From positions 1 to 64,000 of the forward strand of contig CAJAIJ010000037.1 in the NCBI GenBank assembly GCA_903939845.1: DNA of 64,000 bases, given 5' to 3'. The DNA comes from an uncultured Solirubrobacterales bacterium. Lineage in GTDB: Bacteria; Actinomycetota; Thermoleophilia; Solirubrobacterales; 70-9. Of this stretch, positions 57,247 through 64,000 are shown in pieces; the first letter of the stretch is position 1, and the number at the start of each line of letters is the position of its first letter. Below the pieces are notes generated by a model. That model saw only the letters and a list, made by a program, of their open reading frames with translations, searched no databases and was not told where the DNA came from. A program made the translations under genes and the position numbers.

Positions 57247-58440
57247 TCAGGAGAGTCCGAGCAGACTGCCGGCCACCCCGGCACCGAGGATGACCACCGG
57301 AATCGTCAACCGCGACTCGATCCGGAACAGGAGCAGGAAGGAGACAACGGCGATCACGCCGGTCGCAATGCCCGTCACCGAGTCGTCGACGATCAGAACC
57401 ACGACCGCCGCGATCAGGCCGACCACCCCGGCGGTCACTCCGTGCAGGAACTTCTCGAGCCGTGGGTGCTCCGAGATCCGGACCAGGTGGGAGTGGAAGA
57501 AGGTCGGGAGCAGGAAGGCCGGGAGGAAGATCGCGAAGGTCATGACCAGGGCGCCCGCGAGGCCGTCGGTGAGATAGCCGACGAAGGTCGCGATGATCAC
57601 CAGCGGGGCCGGGAGAATGCCGCCGAGGGCCAGCCCGTCGAGGAACTCGGACTGGGTGAGCCAGCCCTTCGAGTCGACCACCGACTCCTGGAGGAAGGGG
57701 ATCACCGTGTAGGCACCGCCGAAGGTGAGCAGGCCGGCCTTCAGCCCCTCGAAGAAGACCTCGGCGAGCAGGGCCGCCCCGCCCGTGGCCGCGGCGATCA
57801 GGACCAGGCCGACCGGAGAGAAGGATGAGAGCCCGCGGTCCGGCCCGGACGACCATCTGACCACCTCATAGGCGATCCCCGACAGCAGCAGGACGAGCAC
57901 GAAGGAGAGGCCTACGCCGAGGGTCAGGCCGAAGGCCGCGGCCGCGATCAGGAAGAGCGGGACGTCATCGAGGAACCTCCGTCCGAGCCTGATCACGGCG
58001 ATCGCGACCAGAGCCCCTACGGCCGCCTTCATCCCGGCGAAGAAGGACTCGTACCGGTCGTCGAGACCCCATTCGACGTAGGCGACGGAGAGCGCGAGCA
58101 TCAGAAGGAAGCCGGGGAGCACGAAACCGAGGCCGCCGAGCAGCCCGCCCAGCCTTCCGGCCCGGATCCGGCCGAAGTAGATGCAGAGTTCAGTCACCTC
58201 CGGACCGGGCAGGACCTGGTAGACGGCGAGGGTCTTGCGGAAGGAAGAGGGAGTGACCCACCTCTCCTGCTCGACGCACTCGCGGTAGAGGATCTCGGTC
58301 TGGGCGGCCGGGCCGCCCCAGGCGATCGCCCCGATCCTCAGGAACCTGAGGAAGATCGAGAGCGGGGAGTCGCCGCCGGACGGACGGTCCGGAGCGGCGT
58401 CCGCGGCTTGCTCGAGGCTCGGATCGTCAGGGCCTTCCAT
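57247..58440 (-). CDS. chrA: Chromate transporter, ChrA/CHR family
   Basis: The membrane protein (397 aa) is a tandem two-domain CHR protein. Each half begins with a conserved element: FLRIGAIAWGGPAAQTEIL and GLKAGLLTFGGAYTVIPFL, followed by QVLPGPEVTE and GGILPAPLV. The family exports chromate with proton exchange, although many members have no tested substrate. It precedes the PAQR gene by 34 bases on the same strand. Confidence 0.85.
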   Translation of the reverse strand: MEGPDDPSLEQAADAAPDRPSGGDSPLSIFLRFLRIGAIAWGGPAAQTEILYRECVEQERWVTPSSFRKTLAVYQVLPGPEVTELCIYFGRIRAGRLGGLLGGLGFVLPGFLLMLALSVAYVEWGLDDRYESFFAGMKAAVGALVAIAVIRLGRRFLDDVPLFLIAAAAFGLTLGVGLSFVLVLLLSGIAYEVVRWSSGPDRGLSSFSPVGLVLIAAATGGAALLAEVFFEGLKAGLLTFGGAYTVIPFLQESVVDSKGWLTQSEFLDGLALGGILPAPLVIIATFVGYLTDGLAGALVMTFAIFLPAFLLPTFFHSHLVRISEHPRLEKFLHGVTAGVVGLIAAVVVLIVDDSVTGIATGVIAVVSFLLLFRIESRLTIPVVILGAGVAGSLLGLS

Positions 58441-58542
58441 CGGACCGCCATTCTCCCACCGACAGGGCCGGCCCGGGTGACCCGGCGTTCACACGGATCC
58501 ATCTGGAGACGGATCGGGCAGGGGCTGCCGCAGGAGGTGCTG

Positions 58543-59181
58543 CTAGAGGCAGACGGCCTGGGGAGTTACCTGGACCGGGGGGTTGCCGGGTTTGTTGGCG
58601 ACGCCGACGAAGGCCGTGCTCACTGACACATATGCGGCAAAGACCCAAACCACGGCGTTGGTGTTCACTCCTGCGCTGATCGCCTTCTTGCCGGATGGGC
58701 AGTTCACGTTCAGGGTGGTCGCCCCGCCCTCCGGCAGCTCGACCGGATCTCCGTAGACCGAGGTGACCGAGACGTTGCTGCCCCCGACCGCCCCTTCGGC
58801 CAGCTTGGCCGCGGTCACGGCTCCGTTCGCCAGGGCTCCGGTCCCGACGGCTTCGGGCGCGATCTTCGACCCCTGGACGGCCGAGTCGGCCAGGGCGTCG
58901 AACCCGACCGCTCCGGGCCCGAGGCCGGCCGGCCCGACTGCGCCGGGCGCGATCTTGGGGCCGGTCACCGCGCCGTTCGCAAGTCTCGAGGCATTGACGG
59001 CCGAGGCCCTGATCTTGGGCGTGGTCACCGCGTTGTTCTTCAGCTGGTTGGTCCCTACCTTCGAGACGGCCCAGGCAGAGCCGCCGAGTGCGACGAAGAG
59101 CGCCAGCAGGGCCACCGCCATCGCCGGCGACGGAAGTCGCAGTCTGGAACCTCCGGTGGTGCTCCCCGAATCCTCTCTCAT
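58543..59181 (-). CDS. Exported repeat protein of Thermoleophilia type
   Basis: The protein (212 aa) starts at ATG 59181 with GGGAGGAG. A hydrophobic segment AMAVALLALFVALGGSAWAV is followed by about eight short repeats of the form NAVTxxKI, GAVGPAGLGPGAV and SAVQGSKIAPEAV, likely a beta-helix, and a C-terminal domain with Cys in NVNCPSGKK and at the last positions. Many proteins with this N-terminus occur in Solirubrobacterales, which supports the taxonomic call. Function is unknown. Confidence 0.75.
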   Translation of the reverse strand: MREDSGSTTGGSRLRLPSPAMAVALLALFVALGGSAWAVSKVGTNQLKNNAVTTPKIRASAVNASRLANGAVTGPKIAPGAVGPAGLGPGAVGFDALADSAVQGSKIAPEAVGTGALANGAVTAAKLAEGAVGGSNVSVTSVYGDPVELPEGGATTLNVNCPSGKKAISAGVNTNAVVWVFAAYVSVSTAFVGVANKPGNPPVQVTPQAVCL

Positions 59182-59446
59182 GAACTACTCCTCCCTCGCG
59201 TGTCCGTCGACGGACGGAAGGACATGGACCCGTGTCTGGCAGGCCTCCCCCCGACAGTCGATCGACCTTATACCGGCAGGGACAGTTTTTCCATCCCCCC
59301 GAGATTTCGATCCGGGGTGGGGCCGGACACCATCGGTAGCGTCGGATCTCGAGGTCGCGCGGCCGGAGTGCCGCTGGGGGCGCGATTCGGTGCCGCCGGA
59401 GAGAGGGATCATTGCGGAGGTTGCGGAGGGCGATTCCTGCCTTAAC

Positions 59447-59464
59447 ACCACATATAGCGTGTGG
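59447..59464 (+). promoter_or_regulatory. Probable NrdR box
   Basis: CCACA (59448-59452) and TGTGG (59460-59464) flank a TATA-containing core. The site matches the remembered 16-base NrdR consensus at about 11 positions. It lies about 40 bases before nrdR and would let NrdR repress its own operon. Only one box was seen; two are usual. Confidence 0.45.
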
Positions 59465-59486
59465 GAAAGGTATCCGACTCCATTCC

Positions 59487-59502
59487 TAGTATCTTCGGCT
59501 AT
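59487..59502 (+). promoter_or_regulatory. Candidate -10 box suggesting leaderless nrdR mRNA
   Basis: TAGTAT at 59487-59492 is a good -10 box only 10 bases from GTG 59503. Transcription would start within a few bases of the start codon, and no ribosome site is present. No clear -35 is visible. Confidence 0.4.
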
Positions 59503-59961
59503 GTGCGTTGCCCGCAATGTGGACATGGAAGCAGGGTTCTCGAGAGTCGCGGTTCCGCGGAGGGAGCGGCTGTGCGCCGAAGGCGCCAGTGCTCGGACTG
59601 CGACTTCCGGTTCACCACTTACGAGCGCTTCGAGACCGAAGCGCTCCAGGTCCTCAAGCGGGGAGGCCAGCGCCAGCCATTCGATCGCGTCAAGTTGCGC
59701 GGCGGGCTGGAGCGGGCCTCACACAAGCGACCGGTCAGGCCAGAGGCGATCGATGCCCTGGTCGACCGGGTCGAGGCCGCGGCGCGGCGGGCCGGAGGGG
59801 AGATCCCGGCAGCCCGTATCGGCGAGATGTGCCTGGCCGGCCTCAAGCGGATCGACCAGGTCGCCTATCTGCAGTTTGCAGCTGTCTACCGGCAGCTGGA
59901 CGTCGAGGACGTCCAGGCCGAGCTCGACCAGCTGACACCGTCCCTGTCAAGAAGCAACTAA
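59503..59961 (+). CDS. nrdR: Transcriptional repressor NrdR
   Basis: The protein (152 aa) represses ribonucleotide reductase genes when dATP is high. Zinc-ribbon cysteines are in VRCPQCGHGS and RRRRQCSDCDFRFTTYER, followed by an ATP-cone domain (LQVLKRGGQRQPFDRVKLRGGLERA). GTG 59503 gives the standard N-terminus, while the longer frame to 59461 does not. It precedes nrdJ by 37 bases, as in Streptomyces nrdRJ. Confidence 0.9.
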   Translation: MRCPQCGHGSRVLESRGSAEGAAVRRRRQCSDCDFRFTTYERFETEALQVLKRGGQRQPFDRVKLRGGLERASHKRPVRPEAIDALVDRVEAAARRAGGEIPAARIGEMCLAGLKRIDQVAYLQFAAVYRQLDVEDVQAELDQLTPSLSRSN

Positions 59962-59998
59962 CTAGCGTCACGGATACCTAGAGAGAGCGAGAGAGAGC

Positions 59999-62803
59999 AT
60001 GGCCCAGTCGACCACCCCGGAAACGAGGATCAACCCCGCAGGAGTCACCGTCGAAAGGCGACTGACCCGTGAAGGCGTCCACCCCTTCGACGAGGTCGAG
60101 TGGGAGCTGAGGGACGCGATCATCGGTGATCCCGAGAACCCGGCCTTCGAGCAGCGCGGAGTCGAGTTCCCCCGGTCCTGGTCGCAGAACGCGACGAACA
60201 TCGTCGCCCAGAAATACTTCAGGGGCCAGCTCGGAAGCGACGAGCGCGAGACCTCGGTCAAGCAGATGATCGGCAGGGTGGCCGGAACGATCGCCGGATG
60301 GGGTCGCGAGGGCGGCTACTTCGCGAGCGACGAGGATGCCGACGCCTTCGAGGCCGAGCTGACCGCGATCCTGCTCCACCAGGAGGCAGCCTTCAACTCT
60401 CCGGTCTGGTTCAACGTCGGATTCGAAGAGAAGCCCCAGTGCTCGGCCTGCTTCATCCTCAGCGTCGAGGACACGATGGAGTCGATCCTCGATTGGAACA
60501 CCAAGGAAGGCATGATCTTCCGGGGCGGCTCCGGCTCGGGCATCAATCTCTCGAACATCCGTGGCTCGGTCGAGCACCTGTCGAAGGGCGGGACCGCTTC
60601 CGGTCCGGTCAGCTTCATGCGCGGGGCCGACTCCTGGGCCGGCACGATCAAGTCGGGCGGCAAGACCCGCCGGGCAGCCAAGATGGTCGTGCTCAACGTC
60701 GACCACCCCGACATCGAGCACTTCGTCTGGTGCAAGGCCAACGAGGAGAAGAAGGCCGGTGCCCTCAGGGACGCTGGCTTCGACATGTCGATCGACGGCG
60801 AGGGCTTCACCTCGATCCAGTACCAGAACGCCAACAACTCGGTCCGGGTATCGGACGACTTCATGGAGGCCTGCCGCGACGACGCCGAGTGGGACCTGAT
60901 CGCGAGGTCCGACGGGTCGGTCACCAGGACCCTCCCGGCCCGTGACCTGATGAACCAGATCGCCGACGCCGCGTGGCAGTGCGCCGACCCCGGTATCCAG
61001 TACGACACGACGATCAACCGTTGGCACACCTGCCCGAACTCGGGCCGGATCAACGCGTCGAACCCGTGCTCGGAATACATGCACGTGGACGACTCGGCCT
61101 GCAACCTGGCCTCGATCAACCTGATGAAGTTCCGCAACGAGGACGGCTCGTTCGACGTGAGGGGCTTCGAGTCCGTGGTCGACACGGTCTTCCTCGCCCA
61201 GGAGATCGTGGTCGGATTCTCGAGCTACCCGACCGAGGGGATCGGCGAGAACGCCAACCGGTTCCGCCAGCTCGGCCTCGGCTACGCAAACCTCGGAGCT
61301 CTCCTGATGAGCAAGGGGATGCCGTACGACTCGGACGAGGGTCGGAACCTGGCGGCCGCGATCACCGCGGTGATGACCGGGCGGGGTTACCGCAGGTCGG
61401 CCGAGATCGCAGCGGCGATGGGTCCGTACGAGGCCTACGACGAGAACCGTGAGCCGCACAACGAGGTGATGCGGATGCATCGCGATGCGGCCTATGAGGT
61501 CGAGTCCGAAGGCGTTCCGGAGGATCTGCTGCAGGCGGCCCGGAATGAGTGGGACCGCGCGGTCGACCTCGGCGATGAGCACGGCTACCGCAACGCCCAG
61601 GCGACGGTGCTGGCCCCGACCGGAACGATCAGCTTCCTGATGGACTGCGACACGACCGGGATCGAGCCGGACTTCTCGCTGGTCAAGTTCAAGGAGCTGG
61701 TCGGCGGCGGCACGATGACGATCGTCAACAAGTCGGTGCCGATGGCGCTCAGGACCCTGGGTTACTCGGAGTCCGAGGTGGCCCAGATCGAGAGCCACAT
61801 CAACGAGCACAACACGATCGTCGGTGCCCCGGGCCTGAAGCAGGAGCACCTGCCGGTGTTCGACGTCGCGGTCGGCGAGCGGGCGATCTCGCATACCGGC
61901 CACATCGACATGATGGCTGCGACCCAGCCGTTCCTGTCGGGGGCGATCTCGAAGACGGTCAACATGCCGCACTCGGCGACGATCGAGGACATCGCTGACG
62001 CCTACACCCGCGGTTGGGAAGGCGGCCTGAAGGCGCTCGCGATCTACCGCGACGGTTCGAAGACGGCCCAGGCCCTGAGGACGGACGCCCAGGACGAGAA
62101 GAATGCGGGTGCCGACGCCGAAGCAACCGGACCGGTCCGTCACCGGATGCCGAAGACCCGGGAGTCGGTGACCCACAAGTTCTCGGTCGGCGGCCACGAG
62201 GGATACATCACGGCCGGCAAGTACGAGGACGGAAATGTCGGCGAGATCTTCCTGACCGACATCGGCAAGGAAGGCTCGACGATGCGGGGCATGATGAACG
62301 CCTTCGCGACGGCGATCTCCCTCGGCCTCCAGTACGGGGTGCCGCTCGAGGTCTTCGTGAAGAAGTTCAGCTACATGAGGTTCGACCCGGAGGGAATCAC
62401 CGGCAACCCGGAGATCCCGTTCGCCAAGTCGATGCCGGACTACATCATGAGGTGGCTGGCCTCGCAGTTCGTCGAGGACACGGACTTCCTCGAGGAGCAG
62501 GGGATCCTGACCAGCGAGGTCCGGAACCGCAAGGAGGCCGAAGAAACCGGCCACACCAACGGGAACGGGAATGGGAATGGCAACGGAAACGGGAACGGCC
62601 ATCACGGTCCCGACGCCGGTGGCTCCTCGGTTCCGGCCGGAACCGCCCTCACCGACGAGGTGCCGGTTGTTCCGGCCAAGGTCCAGGTATCCAGCGGAGC
62701 GGCAGAGCTCGGCCCGGCCTGTGACCAGTGCGGCGGGATGATGCAGAGGACGGGGAGTTGTTACACCTGCTCGTCTTGCGGCAACAACACCGGCTGCGGC
62801 TGA
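59999..62803 (+). CDS. nrdJ: Adenosylcobalamin-dependent class II ribonucleotide reductase
   Basis: The enzyme (934 aa) reduces ribonucleotides to deoxyribonucleotides. Features include FNSPVWFNVGFEEKPQCSAC, FRGGSGSGINLSNIRGS, the catalytic NPCSEYMHVDDSACNLASIN and the radical-loop region ATVLAPTGTISFLMDCDT. A C-terminal zinc/redox tail (CDQCGGMMQRTGSCYTCSSC) shuttles electrons and is joined by a Gly-Asn linker (NGNGNGNGNGNG). ATG 59999 follows a purine-rich GAGAGAG ribosome site. It is likely cotranscribed with nrdR. Confidence 0.95.
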   Translation: MAQSTTPETRINPAGVTVERRLTREGVHPFDEVEWELRDAIIGDPENPAFEQRGVEFPRSWSQNATNIVAQKYFRGQLGSDERETSVKQMIGRVAGTIAGWGREGGYFASDEDADAFEAELTAILLHQEAAFNSPVWFNVGFEEKPQCSACFILSVEDTMESILDWNTKEGMIFRGGSGSGINLSNIRGSVEHLSKGGTASGPVSFMRGADSWAGTIKSGGKTRRAAKMVVLNVDHPDIEHFVWCKANEEKKAGALRDAGFDMSIDGEGFTSIQYQNANNSVRVSDDFMEACRDDAEWDLIARSDGSVTRTLPARDLMNQIADAAWQCADPGIQYDTTINRWHTCPNSGRINASNPCSEYMHVDDSACNLASINLMKFRNEDGSFDVRGFESVVDTVFLAQEIVVGFSSYPTEGIGENANRFRQLGLGYANLGALLMSKGMPYDSDEGRNLAAAITAVMTGRGYRRSAEIAAAMGPYEAYDENREPHNEVMRMHRDAAYEVESEGVPEDLLQAARNEWDRAVDLGDEHGYRNAQATVLAPTGTISFLMDCDTTGIEPDFSLVKFKELVGGGTMTIVNKSVPMALRTLGYSESEVAQIESHINEHNTIVGAPGLKQEHLPVFDVAVGERAISHTGHIDMMAATQPFLSGAISKTVNMPHSATIEDIADAYTRGWEGGLKALAIYRDGSKTAQALRTDAQDEKNAGADAEATGPVRHRMPKTRESVTHKFSVGGHEGYITAGKYEDGNVGEIFLTDIGKEGSTMRGMMNAFATAISLGLQYGVPLEVFVKKFSYMRFDPEGITGNPEIPFAKSMPDYIMRWLASQFVEDTDFLEEQGILTSEVRNRKEAEETGHTNGNGNGNGNGNGNGHHGPDAGGSSVPAGTALTDEVPVVPAKVQVSSGAAELGPACDQCGGMMQRTGSCYTCSSCGNNTGCG

Positions 62804-62816
62804 GGGTTCAGGACCG

Positions 62817-63011
62817 GCGCCGGGGGGCGTCTGTGACCATTCGTCGTGCGTAGCACTGTCGAACGGTCACATCCTTCCGCGGCTTGGTCCTGAACTCCTC
62901 AGGGAGTTTCCGATCCTCCCTGGGAGTAGCCCCCTCGACCTTTGGGCTGTGCGTCTTGCACTATCCCTCCGATCGAGAGGGCCTATTGCTTGCCTCTGAG
63001 CGCGGAATCAA
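62817..63011 (+). repeat. Structured tandem repeat, unit 1 (blocks A and B)
   Basis: Block A (about 40 bases, GGCGTCTGTGACC... GCACTG) and block B (about 135 bases, from GGTCACATCC to GCGGAATCAA) are separated by a short variable segment. TGTGACC pairs with GGTCACA, and GTGC with GCAC inside. In block B ACTCCTCAGGGAG can pair with CTCCCTGGGAGT, and CCCCCTCGA with TCGAGAGGG. It is probably a folded RNA. Confidence 0.6.
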
Positions 63012-63033
63012 CGTGGTCGAGGGACCGGAATCA

Positions 63034-63235
63034 GCGCCGGGGGGCGTCTGTGACCATTCGTCGTGCGTGGCACTGACAAATCTCTTTGGGTCACATCCTT
63101 CCGCGGCTTGGTCCTGAACTCCTCAGGGAGTTTCCGATCCTCCCTGGGAGTAGCCCCCTCGACCTTTGGGCTGTGCGTCTTGCACTATCCCTCCGATCGA
63201 GAGGGCCTACTGCTTGCCTCTGAGCGCGGAATCAA
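63034..63235 (+). repeat. Structured tandem repeat, unit 2
   Basis: This unit begins 217 bases after unit 1. Outside the loop it differs at about two positions. The segment between block A and block B is unrelated (ACAAATCTCTTTG instead of TCGAAC), while the closing GGTCACA is kept. Confidence 0.6.
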
Positions 63236-63250
63236 GACCCTGCGTCAGTA

Positions 63251-63283
63251 GGCGGCGTCTGTGACCATTCGTCGTGCGTGGCA
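63251..63283 (+). repeat. Structured tandem repeat, block A of a third unit
   Basis: A third block A (GGCGTCTGTGACCATTCG... GTGGCA) matches the first two, then diverges at the position where the variable segment starts. No third block B is present. Confidence 0.6.
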
Positions 63284-63364
63284 TTTCGGGGCCGTGTCCG
63301 GAGGGCCGGGGATACTGGCGCCCAGGAGCTGGGAGCACGGAGGCCTGGACCGAGGAGGTTGGAG

Positions 63365-63844
63365 ATGGACCGCGAGGATCCGCGTATTTCGAAGTACCTG
63401 ATGCTGGCGACCTATCTGATCGGGGGCGCCGGTATCGCGATCGGTTATTCGACCGTCTATGACGACCCGCCGAGCCTGACTCTTGCCGCGCTGCTGGGTG
63501 CCGGGATACCGGGAGTGCTCTCCTGGCTGAGGCATTCGGTGTTCCACCGGTCCGACGCGAAGCGGATGGGCTGGGATCTCGGTGTGAGGAACGGTTTCCA
63601 GATCGAGACCGGTGTAGCCAACCTGGCCTGGGGCGTGATGGCGATCCTCGCCGTGGCATTCGACTGGGGGATCGTCGCCGAAGGGGCTTCGCTGCTCGTA
63701 TTCGGGCTCTACCTGGCCGGCTGCTCGGTGATGGTCGCGCTTTCTCCGAAGGACGACAAGGGCCACCGGGCCGGAGCGATCATCGGGATGGCGGCGGCAG
63801 CCGTATTCCTCGTCAATCTCGGCATCCAGGGGATCGTCGCCTGA
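63365..63844 (+). CDS. Four-helix membrane protein, DUF6790-like
   Basis: The protein (159 aa) starts at ATG 63365 directly behind GGAGGTTGGAG. Four hydrophobic helices are seen: YLMLATYLIGGAGIAIGY, SLTLAALLGAGIPGVLSWL, ANLAWGVMAILAVAF and the final AGAIIGMAAAAVFLVNLGI. The HSVFHRSDAKRMGW loop recalls a DUF6790-type family, but that is a weak memory-based match. It is convergent with the last gene, 21 bases away. Confidence 0.6.
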   Translation: MDREDPRISKYLMLATYLIGGAGIAIGYSTVYDDPPSLTLAALLGAGIPGVLSWLRHSVFHRSDAKRMGWDLGVRNGFQIETGVANLAWGVMAILAVAFDWGIVAEGASLLVFGLYLAGCSVMVALSPKDDKGHRAGAIIGMAAAAVFLVNLGIQGIVA

Positions 63845-63865
63845 GGACGACCGGCCGGGAGCTGC

Positions 63866-64000
63866 TCAGCTCCGGGTGAAGCGGAGGAAGACCCGGTCGA
63901 GGATCGAGTAGTAGCGGACCGGGAACAGCCGGACGAGGAGGTCGAAGAGGACGGCATCGGGGCCGACCCGGATCCGGGCGCGACCCTTCTCGATCCCGTT
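63866..64000 (-). CDS. C-terminal end of a probable short-chain dehydrogenase (5' part outside window)
   Basis: The fragment ends GRARIRVGPDAVLFDLLVRL FPVRYYSILDRV. The pattern GRARIxVGPDAxLxDLLxRLxPVRY is common at the C-terminus of SDR-family oxidoreductases with lipid-like substrates. The catalytic region lies beyond 64000, so the call is tentative. Confidence 0.45.
   Translation of the reverse strand, partial: NGIEKGRARIRVGPDAVLFDLLVRLFPVRYYSILDRVFLRFTRS

Larger units (their letters stand above)
59182..59502. other. Divergent intergenic region of the repeat protein and nrdR
   Basis: This 321-base region holds the promoters of both genes. On the minus strand TATAAG near 59270 could be the -10 box of the repeat protein gene. 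On the plus strand lie the probable NrdR box and a -10 box at 59487-59492. No cobalamin riboswitch motif was found, although nrdJ needs B12. Confidence 0.5.
62804..63364. other. Intergenic region with tandem structured repeats
   Basis: The 561 bases after nrdJ are mostly made of the A and B repeat blocks listed next. The only open frames here translate the repeat itself, begin at TTG or another internal codon and look spurious. The rest shows nothing else recognisable. Confidence 0.6.

Noticed and set aside
59978-62605. Minus-strand open frame of 875 codons opposite nrdJ
   Set aside because: nrdJ is unmistakable on the plus strand; the antisense frame is Arg/Asp/Val-rich and matches nothing.
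62884-63251. Two small plus-strand frames sharing the same peptide
   Set aside because: They translate block B of the tandem repeat, lack ribosome sites and have almost no substitutions to test coding; RNA structure explains the conservation better.
62817-63283. CRISPR array
   Set aside because: Repeat blocks are about 40 and 135 bases with few variable segments of unequal length and no cas genes.

Overview
This is high-GC DNA from an actinobacterium, most likely class Thermoleophilia (Solirubrobacterales or a relative). The evidence is lineage flavour rather than a marker gene: secreted proteins built from cysteine-paired Ig-like repeats, the short repeat protein at 58543-59181 of a type common in that class, and a Streptomyces-like nrdR-nrdJ pair. 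No phage or transposase gene, CRISPR array or rRNA was seen.

Layout. Positions 1-22085 hold three consecutive minus-strand genes for very large secreted proteins. The largest has 3639 codons and combines 13 Ig-like modules, four beta-propellers, a beta-helix, a collagen-like stalk and a basic C-terminus. Its promoter and a structured leader, with a second leader copy, lie at 22086-22446. Positions 22654-33348 hold a lipoprotein, a polytopic envelope protein with a small membrane partner, a PGPGW protein, another Ig-repeat protein, two toxin-antitoxin pairs, and a stand-alone six-bladed propeller related to one inside the giant protein. Positions 33498-44559 are mostly housekeeping: two tRNAs, a MerR regulator coupled to a threonine aldolase, a microbial rhodopsin, the primary sigma factor, folE2, pgsA, tatA, a family 5 uracil-DNA glycosylase, a TMEM175 channel, a Tat-exported amine oxidase and an RCK membrane protein. 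Positions 44654-46338 hold a tRNA-Thr followed by a decayed patch with a broken pentapeptide-repeat gene and a truncated MFS gene. Positions 46369-50047 form a histidine kinase - response regulator - cytochrome P450 operon. Positions 50119-55340 hold a glycosyltransferase/DUF2304 pair and the topA-tmk-holB operon. Positions 55470-59181 hold a hydrolase, a PAQR protein, a ChrA transporter and the lineage repeat protein. Positions 59503-62803 are nrdR-nrdJ, followed by tandem structured repeats, a membrane protein and the end of a probable SDR gene.

The most unusual features are the giant protein whose beta-propellers sit inside the cysteine loop of Ig-like modules, the structured leader that could hide or expose its ribosome binding site, the A-B-A-B-A repeats after nrdJ, a DTG-motif rhodopsin that otherwise resembles bacteriorhodopsin, and a topoisomerase I that looks archaeal in type. 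Several genes appear to start at CTG. All functional calls come from reading translated sequence and remembered family motifs; no database search was run.
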